A stretch of DNA of 64,000 bases from JAWKWH01 sp965204295. Its GTDB lineage: Bacteria; Pseudomonadota; Alphaproteobacteria; Rhizobiales; Rhizobiaceae. Within the stretch, counting starts at the first letter, position 1. Every line of letters begins with the position of its first letter. Below are positions 1 to 8,731 of the stretch, in pieces. Location: contig OZ241973.1 in the NCBI GenBank assembly GCA_965204295.1, positions 372,001 to 436,000 on the forward strand, in the 5' to 3' direction. The notes under the pieces are model-generated. The model did not search any database. It saw only the letters and a list, made by a program, of their open reading frames with translations, and had not been told where the DNA came from. The translations under genes and the position numbers were made by a program.

Positions 1-860
1 CATGGCAGCCCTATTTCTTTGGCCGCAACGGTAATCCCGCGGAAGGATTCCAATATACCTATCACTTCTTCTGGGGACTTGAGGACGTGATCGCGAATTT
101 TCTCGATCTGTGGTCGGGTTCCGGGATCGCCAAAACGGTGGCCGGCCTCTTCCCCAACGATGCCGACGGCAATGCCTGGGGTCATCCGGAACTGGGATTC
201 CCCAAGCCGCTTGCCGAAAACGGTTTCACGCTGACCGATCCGGGTCGCTACCAGCCGCTCAACGACGACTTCTCGAACTATATTGCAGCGTTCAAGGAAG
301 CCGGTTGCGAGATCGTCACCGGCAACATGATCCCGCCTGATTTTGCAACGTTTTGGGCGCAGGCCGCACAACAGAACTTCCGCCCCGGGGTTGTGACTAT
401 CGGCAAGGCGTTGCTGTTTCCATCCGTCATCGAGTCACTGGGCGGTCGCGGTGACGGCCTGACCTCTGAAATCTGGTGGACACCGACACATCCATTCAAT
501 TCGTCACTGACCGGTGAAAGCGCCAAATCACTGGCCGACGGCTATTCCGCGGAAAGCGGCCGTCCATGGACACAACCGATCGGCTTCAAGCACGCCTTGT
601 TCGAAGTCGTGCGTGACGTGGTTTCACGCTCCGTGGATCTGGACGATCCTATGGCCACGCTGGAAGCCATCAGATCAACAGCGCTTCCCACGATCGTCGG
701 CGATGTTAACTGGGCCGACGGCCCGGTGCCAAACGTGACCAAAACACCGCTTGTCGCCGGGCAATGGCAAAAACGGGACGGTGCATTTGAGCTTGTCGTG
801 ACGACGAATGCTCACTCTCCGCTGATCCCCTTGGGCGGGGAACTGAAATTGCTCGGTTGA
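1..860 (+). CDS. ABC transporter substrate-binding protein, branched-chain amino acid type (5' partial)
   Basis: The reading frame is open from the window edge (first full codon at position 3) to the stop at 860, so the N-terminus and signal peptide lie outside the window. The visible part, about 286 residues, looks like the second half of a LivK-type periplasmic binding protein, with an aromatic-rich stretch (FFGRNGNPAEGF, YHFFWG) and the mixed alpha/beta pattern of Peripla_BP_6 proteins. It lies 15 bp upstream of livG-like and livF-like genes, so it should supply ligand to that importer. The ligand cannot be read from sequence. LivK-type proteins bind amino acids, amides, aromatic acids and urea, and the catabolic genes downstream argue for a carbon substrate rather than leucine. 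Confidence 0.85.
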   Translation, partial: WQPYFFGRNGNPAEGFQYTYHFFWGLEDVIANFLDLWSGSGIAKTVAGLFPNDADGNAWGHPELGFPKPLAENGFTLTDPGRYQPLNDDFSNYIAAFKEAGCEIVTGNMIPPDFATFWAQAAQQNFRPGVVTIGKALLFPSVIESLGGRGDGLTSEIWWTPTHPFNSSLTGESAKSLADGYSAESGRPWTQPIGFKHALFEVVRDVVSRSVDLDDPMATLEAIRSTALPTIVGDVNWADGPVPNVTKTPLVAGQWQKRDGAFELVVTTNAHSPLIPLGGELKLLG

Positions 861-875
861 ACGGAGTGAAAGGTT

Positions 876-1604
876 TTGTCCGCGCTTCTCTCAGTCGCTG
901 ATCTGAGTAAATCGTTTGGCGCCGTGGTTGTTGCCGACGACATCTCCTTTGACGTGGCCAACGGTAGCGCCATTGGTATCCTCGGGCCCAATGGCGCGGG
1001 CAAGACATCACTGTTCAACCTGATTACCGGGGCGCTTCGTCCGGATAGGGGCCGGATTGTATTTGCCGGAGAGGATATCACTTATATTTCCGCCGCCGGA
1101 CGATGCAAGCAAGGAATTGCCCGATCGTTCCAGATACCACAGCCGTTCGGCGGTATGACCGTCTTTGAAAACGCCCTGGTTGGCGCCACTCAGGGCGCGC
1201 GTCTCACCGGAACCGATGCAGCCACGCACGCGATTGCTGTGATTGAGGAGACAGGCCTCTCGGCCAAGGCGAACCTGCGAGCCGGATCGCTCACATTGCT
1301 TGAGCGCAAGCGGCTGGAGTTGGCGCGCGCGCTGGCCGCGCGCCCAAGGCTGTTGCTGCTCGACGAGATCGCAGGCGGATTGACCGAGGCGGAATGTACG
1401 GGCCTGATCGGGACGATCAAACGAATCCACGCCAATGGCGCCACCATCATCTGGATCGAACATGTCATCCACGCGCTACTGGCCGTCGTTGAGCACCTGG
1501 TCGTCATCGACTTCGGTCGCAAGATCGCCGAGGGGGAGCCGAGGGCGATCATGGAAAGCGCGGAAGTAAAAGAGATTTATCTGGGGATCGAAGCCGATGG
1601 CTGA
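876..1604 (+). CDS. livG: LivG-type ABC transporter ATP-binding protein
   Basis: The 242-residue product has Walker A GPNGAGKTS near residue 38, a LivG-type signature (LTLLERKRLELARAL) and Walker B LLLLDEIAGG. This is the usual layout of the LivG ATPase, one of two ATPases that power branched-chain-type importers at the inner membrane. The start is TTG at 876, preceded by a purine-rich ribosome site (GGAG, then AAAGG). No better start gives the conserved N-terminus SALLSVADLSKSFG. The 3' end overlaps livF by 8 bp, so the two are probably translationally coupled. Confidence 0.93.
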   Translation: MSALLSVADLSKSFGAVVVADDISFDVANGSAIGILGPNGAGKTSLFNLITGALRPDRGRIVFAGEDITYISAAGRCKQGIARSFQIPQPFGGMTVFENALVGATQGARLTGTDAATHAIAVIEETGLSAKANLRAGSLTLLERKRLELARALAARPRLLLLDEIAGGLTEAECTGLIGTIKRIHANGATIIWIEHVIHALLAVVEHLVVIDFGRKIAEGEPRAIMESAEVKEIYLGIEADG

Positions 1605-2307
1605 TCCTCTTCTGCACCTTCGCGGCCTCGATGCACACTATGGCGAATTCCAAGCGCTGTTCGGCGTGGATATGGATGTCAATCCTGGCGAAGTGGTTGC
1701 GATCATCGGCGCAAACGGCGCAGGGAAAACGACCCTGATGCGGTCGATCTCGGGTTTGTTGCGCAATGAACCGGATCAAGTCGAATATAACGGACAGCCA
1801 ATCGGTGCGCGGCGAGCCGACGAAGTGGCGTATCTCGGCATCGCACTGGTGCCGGAGGGGCGTCAATTATTTCCGTCACTGTCCGTGGAAGAAAACCTGC
1901 TGATCGGCGCGCAGGTCGGGCGTCAGGGCGCATGGTCGCTCGACGAGGTATTCACCCTGTTTCCGATCCTTCTGGAACGGCGGGATCAGGCCTCAACCTC
2001 GCTGTCCGGCGGACAACAGCAGATGGTCGCAATCGGGCGCGCCCTGATGGCAAATCCGGACCTTATATTGTTTGATGAAATCAGCCTCGGTCTGGCGCCG
2101 GTCGTCATAAAGTCGATTTACCAAACGCTGCCGAAAATAATCGGCCAGGGCACGACCGCAATGCTGGTCGAACAGGACATTACCAGAGCGCTGTCGGTTT
2201 CCTCCCGTGTTTATTGCCTTCAGGAGGGGCGGGTCTTGCTTGAAGGATACACCGACGGCATCAGTCGCGACGAAATCACCGCCGCGTATTTTGGCGTCGA
2301 TCGATGA
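1597..2307 (+). CDS. livF: LivF-type ABC transporter ATP-binding protein
   Basis: This 236-residue ATPase has Walker A GANGAGKTT, signature LSGGQQQM and Walker B LILFDEISLGLAP. The LGLAP continuation is typical of LivF. It should form the ATPase heterodimer with the LivG-like protein encoded just upstream. The start overlaps the livG end by 8 bp and the stop overlaps the livH start by 4 bp (ATGA), so the genes form one tightly packed operon. Length is normal for the family. Confidence 0.94.
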   Translation: MADPLLHLRGLDAHYGEFQALFGVDMDVNPGEVVAIIGANGAGKTTLMRSISGLLRNEPDQVEYNGQPIGARRADEVAYLGIALVPEGRQLFPSLSVEENLLIGAQVGRQGAWSLDEVFTLFPILLERRDQASTSLSGGQQQMVAIGRALMANPDLILFDEISLGLAPVVIKSIYQTLPKIIGQGTTAMLVEQDITRALSVSSRVYCLQEGRVLLEGYTDGISRDEITAAYFGVDR

Positions 2308-3173
2308 TCGAGTGGGTTGGCGCCATAATTCAGGGAACGCTGCTGGGGGGGCTCTATGCGCTGTTTGCCGCCGGATTGTCACTGATATTCGGCGTCATGC
2401 GTCTGGTGAACATCGCGCATGGCGATTTCATCGTGCTTGCCGCCTATCTGGGACTGAGCACGACCACCTTGCTCATTGGAGTCCATCCGTTTGCGGCGCT
2501 GGTCATTGTTGTCCCGGTTATGGCGGGAATTGGATACGGTCTGCAACGAGGTGTTTTGAACCGGACGCTGGGCTCCGACATCCTGCCGCCGCTGTTGGTG
2601 ACCTTCGGTTTGTCGGTCATTATCCAGAACGCCCTCCTGGAAAGTTATTCAGCCGATCCGCAAAAACTGAATGGCGGCGTCATCGAAACGGCAAGTCTGA
2701 CTTTCGGGGGGGTGGCGATTGGCGTGCTGCCGCTTCTGACGTTTGTCGTCGCGGTCGCGGTGATCGCCGGACTGCAATGGATGTTCTATCGCACCGGCAT
2801 GGGCAGGGCCTTCAGGGCGGTGTCCGACAACCAGGAGAGCGCCCAGTTGATGGGTTTGAACAAAGCGCATGTTTTCGGCCTCGCCATGGCCCTGGCGCTG
2901 GGTGTCACCGCCATTGCCGGGATCCTGCTCGGCGTCCGTACCAGCTTTGATCCATCCATTGGCGGCGGTCGGCTGATCTTCGGTTTCGAGGCGGTCATCA
3001 TTGGCGGTCTGGGGAATTTGTGGGGCACGCTCGCCGGCGGCGTCATCCTCGGCGTCGCTCAAACGCTCGGCGCCAAAATCGATCCAGGCTGGCAATTGCT
3101 GGCCGGGCATATAGCCTTCCTGATTGTGCTTGCCATTCGGCCAAACGGCCTGTTTCCGAGGGTGGAGCATTGA
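2304..3173 (+). CDS. livH: LivH-type branched-chain ABC permease
   Basis: The 289-residue membrane protein has about eight hydrophobic segments. It carries the LivH N-terminal pattern GTLLGGLYALFAAGLSLIFG, followed by MRLVNIAHGDF, which is diagnostic of the family. It forms the translocation pore with LivM. The start ATG overlaps the livF stop. The end overlaps the TTG start of the next gene, as expected for a coupled heterodimeric permease pair. Confidence 0.95.
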   Translation: MIEWVGAIIQGTLLGGLYALFAAGLSLIFGVMRLVNIAHGDFIVLAAYLGLSTTTLLIGVHPFAALVIVVPVMAGIGYGLQRGVLNRTLGSDILPPLLVTFGLSVIIQNALLESYSADPQKLNGGVIETASLTFGGVAIGVLPLLTFVVAVAVIAGLQWMFYRTGMGRAFRAVSDNQESAQLMGLNKAHVFGLAMALALGVTAIAGILLGVRTSFDPSIGGGRLIFGFEAVIIGGLGNLWGTLAGGVILGVAQTLGAKIDPGWQLLAGHIAFLIVLAIRPNGLFPRVEH

Positions 3174-4192
3174 GCGTCACGGTCGTTACGCGATCGACGC
3201 CCGCATCGCGCTTCGCCGCGATCCTCGGTGTTGTCGCAATCGTCCTGTTGGCCGCGGCGCCATGGTGGGCCGGACGGGCCGACATGCGCCTGATGGGCGA
3301 AATCTACCTCTACATCTCGCTTGCCTGTCTATGGAACCTGATGGCCGGGTATGCCGGACTTGTTTCGGTCGGACAACAGGCGTTTGTCGGCTTTGGCGGC
3401 TACATGTTGTTCGCGCTAACAATATTTGGCGGACTGCATCCCGTCTTGGCGATCCTGGTGGCAGGCGGGCTTGCCGCACTTTTATCGGTTCCGATCGCCG
3501 CCCTGATCTTTCGGCTGAAAGGCGCATATTTCGCCATTGGCACCTGGGCGATTGCCGAAGTATTCCGGCTGAGCTTCGCGCAGGTTTCCGCGCTCGGCGG
3601 CGGTTCGGGGTCATCGCTCCCGGTCGGGGTTGTCAGGTCTTTGGCCGCGTCGCGCAATAGCCGCGAAGCGCTCAGCTATTGGCTGGCGCTCGGCGCGGCT
3701 GTAGCCGTGACCGCGGCCGTCTATCTGTTCCTGCGCTCAAGACGCGGTCTCGCTCTGACCGCCATACGCGATAGCGAAGTTGCCGCTTCCGGGCTTGGTA
3801 TCGACATCTGGCGCACCAAGCTGGAAGTCTACGTGGTGACGTCGGCGTTTACCGCAATAATCGGCGGGCTGATCTTTTTGCAAAAGCTGCGCATTTCCCC
3901 CGACGCGGCTTTCTCGGTCAACGACTGGACCGCTTTTGTCATCTTCATCGTCGTCATCGGCGGCATCGGCACGATTGAGGGTCCAATCATCGGCACGTTG
4001 ATCTTCTTTGCCCTGCGCGAGACGATGGCGGAATTCGGCACGATTTACCTGATGATACTGGGATTGGTCGCCATTGCGGTGATGCTCAAGGCGCCGAAGG
4101 GTGTCTGGGGCCTCGTTCGCGACCGATTCGACCTCGAATTGTTCCCCGTCAGCTACCGGGTTCAAACGATGCCATCCGGGAAAGGAAACTGA
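3170..4192 (+). CDS. livM: LivM-type branched-chain ABC permease
   Basis: The product is a 340-residue polytopic permease with the LivM core LMAGYAGLVSVGQQAFVGFG and the conserved loop segment LTAIRDSEVAASGLGID. I place the start at TTG 3170, which overlaps the livH stop (TTGA). It has a GAGGGTGGAG ribosome site directly upstream, and the alternative start at 3020 would add 50 arginine-rich residues that read as out-of-frame livH. LivM pairs with LivH. The stop lies 2 bp before the beta-keto acid cleavage enzyme gene, so transport and catabolism are co-transcribed. Confidence 0.92.
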   Translation: MSVTVVTRSTPASRFAAILGVVAIVLLAAAPWWAGRADMRLMGEIYLYISLACLWNLMAGYAGLVSVGQQAFVGFGGYMLFALTIFGGLHPVLAILVAGGLAALLSVPIAALIFRLKGAYFAIGTWAIAEVFRLSFAQVSALGGGSGSSLPVGVVRSLAASRNSREALSYWLALGAAVAVTAAVYLFLRSRRGLALTAIRDSEVAASGLGIDIWRTKLEVYVVTSAFTAIIGGLIFLQKLRISPDAAFSVNDWTAFVIFIVVIGGIGTIEGPIIGTLIFFALRETMAEFGTIYLMILGLVAIAVMLKAPKGVWGLVRDRFDLELFPVSYRVQTMPSGKGN

Positions 4193-4194
4193 CC

Positions 4195-5127
4195 ATGGCC
4201 CTTAAAGGCAAGACCATCATCACCTGCGCCGTTACCGGGGCGATTCACACACCGACGATGTCGGAGGCGCTGCCATACACCTATGACGATATCGCAGCCC
4301 AGGCGGTCGACGCCGCCGAGGTCGGAGCGTCGATCCTCCATCTTCACGCCCGAAATCCGCAAGACGGCTTACCGTCGGTCGACCCGAATGACTTTGCGCC
4401 TTTCCTGCAGAGGATCAAACAGGCGACTGACGCCGTCGTGAATATCTCGACCGGCGGTTCGTTGACCCTCTCGATTCAAGATCGAATCAAACCCGCCAAA
4501 ACGTTCTCTGCCGAGATATGCTCAATGAACATGGGGTCGATGAATTTTTCCTTCCATCCCCTTGCCGGACGGTATGACAAGTGGAAATTCGATTGGGAGC
4601 ATGACTACGTCGCCAACTCCGACAGAAACATTTTTCGCAACACATTCCGCGACATCAAAGAGGCTGCGGAGACGCTGGCGCCGCATAACATCAAGTTCGA
4701 GCACGAATGCTATGATATAGGTCATCTCTACAATCTGAAATTCTGTATGGATACCGGCCTGTTCAAGGCGCCCGTGTTCATTCAGTTTGTGATGGGTATC
4801 CTCGGTGGAATAGGAGCCGATGTCGAGAATCTGGTCTTCATGAAGAAGACGGCGGACAAGCTCTTTGGAACCGATTACCGCTGGTCGGTCCTGGCGGCCG
4901 GAGCGTCGCAAATGCCGATGGCGACGACAGCCAGCCAAATGGGTGGCAATGTACGCGTCGGTCTGGAAGACAGCCTGTTTATCGGTCGAGGCAAACTGGC
5001 GGACTCCAACGCCCAGCAGGTCGCCAAGATCCGCCGCATCGTTGAAGACCTGGGCAGTCAGGTGGCGACGCCGGACGAGGCCCGCGAAATCCTCGCGCTG
5101 AAAGGTGGCGACAAGGTCGGATTCTGA
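4195..5127 (+). CDS. BKACE-family beta-keto acid cleavage enzyme (DUF849)
   Basis: The 310-residue protein matches the beta-keto acid cleavage enzyme family, whose founding member is 3-keto-5-aminohexanoate cleavage enzyme. It has ITCAVTGA near the N-terminus, the zinc-binding HLHAR motif at residues 49-53, ISTGG, an FEHECYD strand, and a C-terminal ASQMPMATTASQMGGNVRVG loop. Family members are TIM-barrel enzymes that transfer acetyl units: a beta-keto acid plus acetyl-CoA gives acetoacetate and a new CoA ester. The exact substrate cannot be named. It starts 2 bp after livM, which suggests that it processes what the importer brings in. Confidence 0.9.
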   Translation: MALKGKTIITCAVTGAIHTPTMSEALPYTYDDIAAQAVDAAEVGASILHLHARNPQDGLPSVDPNDFAPFLQRIKQATDAVVNISTGGSLTLSIQDRIKPAKTFSAEICSMNMGSMNFSFHPLAGRYDKWKFDWEHDYVANSDRNIFRNTFRDIKEAAETLAPHNIKFEHECYDIGHLYNLKFCMDTGLFKAPVFIQFVMGILGGIGADVENLVFMKKTADKLFGTDYRWSVLAAGASQMPMATTASQMGGNVRVGLEDSLFIGRGKLADSNAQQVAKIRRIVEDLGSQVATPDEAREILALKGGDKVGF

Positions 5128-5144
5128 CGCCAAGGAGATAAACC

Positions 5145-5984
5145 ATGCCTGAAATCGAACCGGTCGACCAATCGTTGAAATCCTTGCAGGGTGTGCACCT
5201 GTGGCATGCTTCGCTGTCAAGCTGTTCGCAGCGGGTCAGGATCGTGCTGGCGGAAATCGGGCGGGACTATGAAAGTCACTTGGTCAACCTTGAGAAAGAT
5301 GAACACGCCACCGAAGCATATCAGGCCATTCATCCGAAGGGTCTGGTCCCGGCCCTTGTCGAGGATGGCCGGCTTTTCATCGAATCCATAGATATCATTC
5401 GACACATATCCGGTGACGCACCCGGATTGGGCAAAGGTTCGCCTGATCTGCTGGAATTGGCCGCTGCCGCTCAGCATGATTTGAAGCTGTTGACCTTCGA
5501 ATTCCTGTTTCGCGCAGCTCCGCTGCCCCCAGACCGGTCCGCGAAAGCATTTCAGAACAACCATCGCAACGCCTGGCTGCGCCAGTTCCGGATCGATTTT
5601 GCCAACGGATTCGACATTGACCGGATCAACGCTGCCGTAAAGCGGACCGACGAGGGTTTCGGACTGCTCGACGATCGCCTGTCTGATGGCCGGAAATTTC
5701 TGTCCGGCGATACTTTCTCGCTCAGCGACATTGCCTGGATTCCGAACGTTCATCGGGTTCAACTGATGAATTGGCCTTTTAAGCACGGGTCCCTTTTAAG
5801 AAATTGGTTTGAAAGGGTTTCAAGCCGTACAAGCTACGCAAGGGCATTGCTGGATTGGCAAAACGGCCATGTGTTGGAATCATTTGCCGATTACACCGAA
5901 ATGCGGCGGCTTGCCGGAACCGATATCCGCGCATTTCCTCACTTTCGTGAAGCAGCGCGGTCGACATCTGTGAGAACGGGATAG
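5145..5984 (+). CDS. Glutathione S-transferase family protein
   Basis: This 279-residue protein has an N-terminal thioredoxin-fold GST domain at about residues 15-95, with LWHASLSSCSQRVRIVLAE, the cis-proline region KGLVPALVEDG and the acidic ESIDIIRHI motif. An alpha-helical C-terminal domain follows. The SCSQR motif sits where zeta/theta-like GSTs carry a catalytic Ser or Cys. It lies in the same operon between the BKACE enzyme and a sulfatase. A role in glutathione-dependent conversion or detoxification of a pathway intermediate is plausible but is inferred only from position. Confidence 0.85.
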   Translation: MPEIEPVDQSLKSLQGVHLWHASLSSCSQRVRIVLAEIGRDYESHLVNLEKDEHATEAYQAIHPKGLVPALVEDGRLFIESIDIIRHISGDAPGLGKGSPDLLELAAAAQHDLKLLTFEFLFRAAPLPPDRSAKAFQNNHRNAWLRQFRIDFANGFDIDRINAAVKRTDEGFGLLDDRLSDGRKFLSGDTFSLSDIAWIPNVHRVQLMNWPFKHGSLLRNWFERVSSRTSYARALLDWQNGHVLESFADYTEMRRLAGTDIRAFPHFREAARSTSVRTG

Positions 5985-5986
5985 TG

Positions 5987-7570
5987 ATGGGAACGATCAA
6001 AAACATCCTGTTCATTATGGCGGATCAACTGCGCTGGGATTATCTCGGCTGTTACGGTCACCCGCATCTGGACACGCCCGCGATTGACGGCCTCGCGAAA
6101 AGAGGTGTGAAGTTCGATCGGGCCTATGTCCAGTCGCCGGTTTGCGGACCGTCACGGGCGTCATGCTACACCGGTCGAACGGTCTTCAGCCACGGCTCGA
6201 CCTGGAACGGAGTGCCGTTACCGATAGGTGAACTGACGCTTGGCGATTACCTGCGCCCACTCGGAGTGCGCACCGCCGTGGTCGGGAAAACCCATATGCG
6301 TCCCGATGCCGAAGGCATGGCGCGTCTTGGTCTGAACCGCGACACGGATATTGGCGCGTTAATTGCCGAACCCGGATTCGATCCCTATGAGCGTGATGAC
6401 GGTTTGCACCCCGACGGCCGGTTGCGAATTACCGGTCGCAAACCACGGTACAATGACTGGCTGCGCGCCCATGGCTATGACAGCGAAAACCCCTGGAACG
6501 ATTGGGCCAACGCGGCCGAAGGCGAGGACGGTGAAATCCTCTCCGGCTGGTCGTTGAGAAACTCCAGTCTCGCCGCTCGTGTGGCGGAGGAACATTCCGA
6601 AACCGCCTATATGACGATGCGGGCGCGCGAGTTCATCGAAGAGACCGGAGACACGCCCTGGCTGTGCCATCTCTCTTACATCAAGCCGCACTGGCCATAT
6701 ATGGCGCCGGCTCCTTATCACGACATGTATGGGCGGCAGGCATTCGAGCCTGTCCATCGCAGCGACCTGGAGCGCCGTGACCCCAATCCGGTTCTCAAGG
6801 CGTTCATGGACATGAAGGTCAGTCAAACCTTTTCCATGCAAGGCGTCCGTGAGACGGTGTTGCCGGCTTACATGGGCTTGATCAAACAGATCGACGACCA
6901 CCTTGGGCGGTTGTTCGAGTGGCTGGAAGAGACCGGCAAGGACAAGGAGACAATGATCGTCTTCACCTCCGATCATGGCGACTATCTGGGCGACCATTGG
7001 TTGGGCGAAAAGGAACTGTTCCACGAATGCTCGGTTCGTGTTCCGCTGATCATCTGCGATCGGAGGTCCGAGTGCGACGGCACGCGCGGAACCGCGTCCG
7101 ACGCATTTGTAGAAGCGATCGACCTGGTGCCGACATTCATGGAGGCGACGGGCGCTCCACCGGCGCCGCACAGGCTCGAAGGCCGTTCTCTTGTCCCGTT
7201 GCTGACCGGAAATGCGCCGCACGACTGGCGTGATGCAGTCTTCTCGGAGATCGATTATGCGTTCTACGCGGCGCGGGAGATCCTCAACGTGGGCCCAGGC
7301 GACGCCAGGGGGTACATGCTGAGAGATCGGCGATGGAAATACGTTCACTTTCCGGGATTTCCCTGTCAGCTTTTCGATTTGCATGCGGATCCCGATGAGT
7401 TCCTGGATTTGGGTCGGTCACCGGATCATGAAAGTGTATGCCGGGATATGCAACGGCGGTTGTTCGACCGCCTCACAGGCCGGAAAAACCGTGTCACGAC
7501 AACCGATGACGAGGTGGTCGCCACAAGACAAACGGAAACGGAGCATGGCATCATAATCGGCGAATGGTGA
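5987..7570 (+). CDS. Type I sulfatase (alkaline-phosphatase superfamily)
   Basis: The 527-residue protein has the formylglycine signature CGPSR with Cys53 as the residue to be oxidised, the N-terminal metal site NILFIMADQLRWDYLG, GKTHM, and the second metal site FTSDHGDYLGDHWL. These identify an arylsulfatase/choline-sulfatase-type hydrolase. No signal peptide is visible, so it should act in the cytoplasm on an imported sulfate ester. I prefer ATG 5987 to GTG 5984, which overlaps the upstream stop. No formylglycine-generating enzyme gene is visible in this window, so one is expected elsewhere. The substrate is unknown. Confidence 0.92.
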   Translation: MGTIKNILFIMADQLRWDYLGCYGHPHLDTPAIDGLAKRGVKFDRAYVQSPVCGPSRASCYTGRTVFSHGSTWNGVPLPIGELTLGDYLRPLGVRTAVVGKTHMRPDAEGMARLGLNRDTDIGALIAEPGFDPYERDDGLHPDGRLRITGRKPRYNDWLRAHGYDSENPWNDWANAAEGEDGEILSGWSLRNSSLAARVAEEHSETAYMTMRAREFIEETGDTPWLCHLSYIKPHWPYMAPAPYHDMYGRQAFEPVHRSDLERRDPNPVLKAFMDMKVSQTFSMQGVRETVLPAYMGLIKQIDDHLGRLFEWLEETGKDKETMIVFTSDHGDYLGDHWLGEKELFHECSVRVPLIICDRRSECDGTRGTASDAFVEAIDLVPTFMEATGAPPAPHRLEGRSLVPLLTGNAPHDWRDAVFSEIDYAFYAAREILNVGPGDARGYMLRDRRWKYVHFPGFPCQLFDLHADPDEFLDLGRSPDHESVCRDMQRRLFDRLTGRKNRVTTTDDEVVATRQTETEHGIIIGEW

Positions 7571-7613
7571 CGCCAAAACTCAAATTACAAACCAACGATT
7601 GGAAGGATACGAA

Positions 7614-8657
7614 ATGCACGGATTTCTGAAACTCGCGGGCCTGCTGGCGTCCATGGCGCTGGCAGGCGCCGCACATGCGCAAGTCAATCTGTCGGCCGAA
7701 ACATCGGCGCCGACCGGTGCGCCCGGTACGACGATATTGACACTCGCCCAAGTTGCCGCCGCGGACGGTGTGGCCAATATCCAGGTGACAACCGGTCAGA
7801 CGTTGACGAACGCGGTTCAAAACCTGGCGGAAGGCAAGATCGATATCGCGGCGGCGCCATTTGTGCTTCCGTTCCTGATGTCCAAAGGCGCCGGTCCTTA
7901 TGCGAAACTGGGCGATCAGGGCGCGGAACTCGCCGATAACATCGCGGTTTTGTACACCTACCGCTTTGCCGCCTTCTCGATCTTTGCCTATGACAGTTCG
8001 AACTTCGGCGGCTGGCAGGATATCAAAGGCAAAACCATCTATAACGGTCCGCCGCGCGGCGCGGCATTGAACCGTGCACGTGCAACGATCAAGCTCGCCA
8101 CCGGCCTCGACGAAGGGGAAGGTTACAAGGGCTTGCAGGTCAACTGGGGTCAAGCGGTCAAAACGATCACCGATGGTTCCGCCGACGCCACCATCATTCC
8201 TTTGAATTTTCCTGACGCCAGAGTCTCGCAGGCCGCCGCCGCCGGGGCCATGACGGTGTGGTCGTTTCCAAAGGATCTTTTCGAAGGGGAACCGGCGCGG
8301 AAATACATGAGCGCACCCGGCTCCGTGGCCGTTGAAATGCCGATCGCAACCGGCATGTTTGGCGAGGGTATCTCGGTCAATTCCGAAGACGACACGTTCC
8401 GCGCGCCGGGCGAGGTCGGTGGCGATATCGTCCGCAAGGATATGGATTTCGAACTTGCCAAGGCGCTCACTGCCGCATTCATCAAGAACATGGAGGTCTT
8501 CAGATCGAAAACTCCGTTCATGAAGAACGTGTATCTGGGTGAGACCGATCCGGCATTGACGTCATTGTGCGGGCCGATGCCGATCAAATACCATCCCGGC
8601 GCGGTCGCCGCCTGGGAAGAAGCCGGCTACACAATTCCGGATTGCGCCAGACCATAA
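7614..8657 (+). CDS. TAXI-family TRAP transporter solute-binding protein
   Basis: The 347-residue protein starts with a clear signal peptide (MHGFLKLAGLLASMALAGAAHA). It continues as a TAXI-type binding protein, with TGQTLTNAVQNLAEGKIDIA and KGKTIYNGPPRGAALNRARA being characteristic. The ATG at 7614 follows a strong GGAAGGA site, whereas the upstream TTG lacks one. TAXI proteins deliver carboxylated solutes to ion-driven TRAP permeases. It follows the sulfatase by 43 bp and precedes its permease, giving this locus a second importer next to the ABC system. Confidence 0.9.
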   Translation: MHGFLKLAGLLASMALAGAAHAQVNLSAETSAPTGAPGTTILTLAQVAAADGVANIQVTTGQTLTNAVQNLAEGKIDIAAAPFVLPFLMSKGAGPYAKLGDQGAELADNIAVLYTYRFAAFSIFAYDSSNFGGWQDIKGKTIYNGPPRGAALNRARATIKLATGLDEGEGYKGLQVNWGQAVKTITDGSADATIIPLNFPDARVSQAAAAGAMTVWSFPKDLFEGEPARKYMSAPGSVAVEMPIATGMFGEGISVNSEDDTFRAPGEVGGDIVRKDMDFELAKALTAAFIKNMEVFRSKTPFMKNVYLGETDPALTSLCGPMPIKYHPGAVAAWEEAGYTIPDCARP

Positions 8658-8679
8658 GGCGGGCAATTTGACTCCGCCG

Positions 8680-8698
8680 GGGCGAAGCCTCTTCGCCC
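8680..8698 (+). terminator. Stem-loop between TRAP binding-protein and permease genes
   Basis: A perfect 8-bp stem, GGGCGAAG with CTTCGCCC, closes a 3-nt CCT loop 22 bp after the binding-protein stop. No U-run follows, so it is more likely an mRNA-stabilising or attenuating hairpin than a full terminator. Such hairpins commonly give higher expression of the binding protein than of its permease. Confidence 0.55.
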
Positions 8699-8731
8699 TG
8701 GCGAGGGTTTGAGTTACGTGGGATTCATGCT

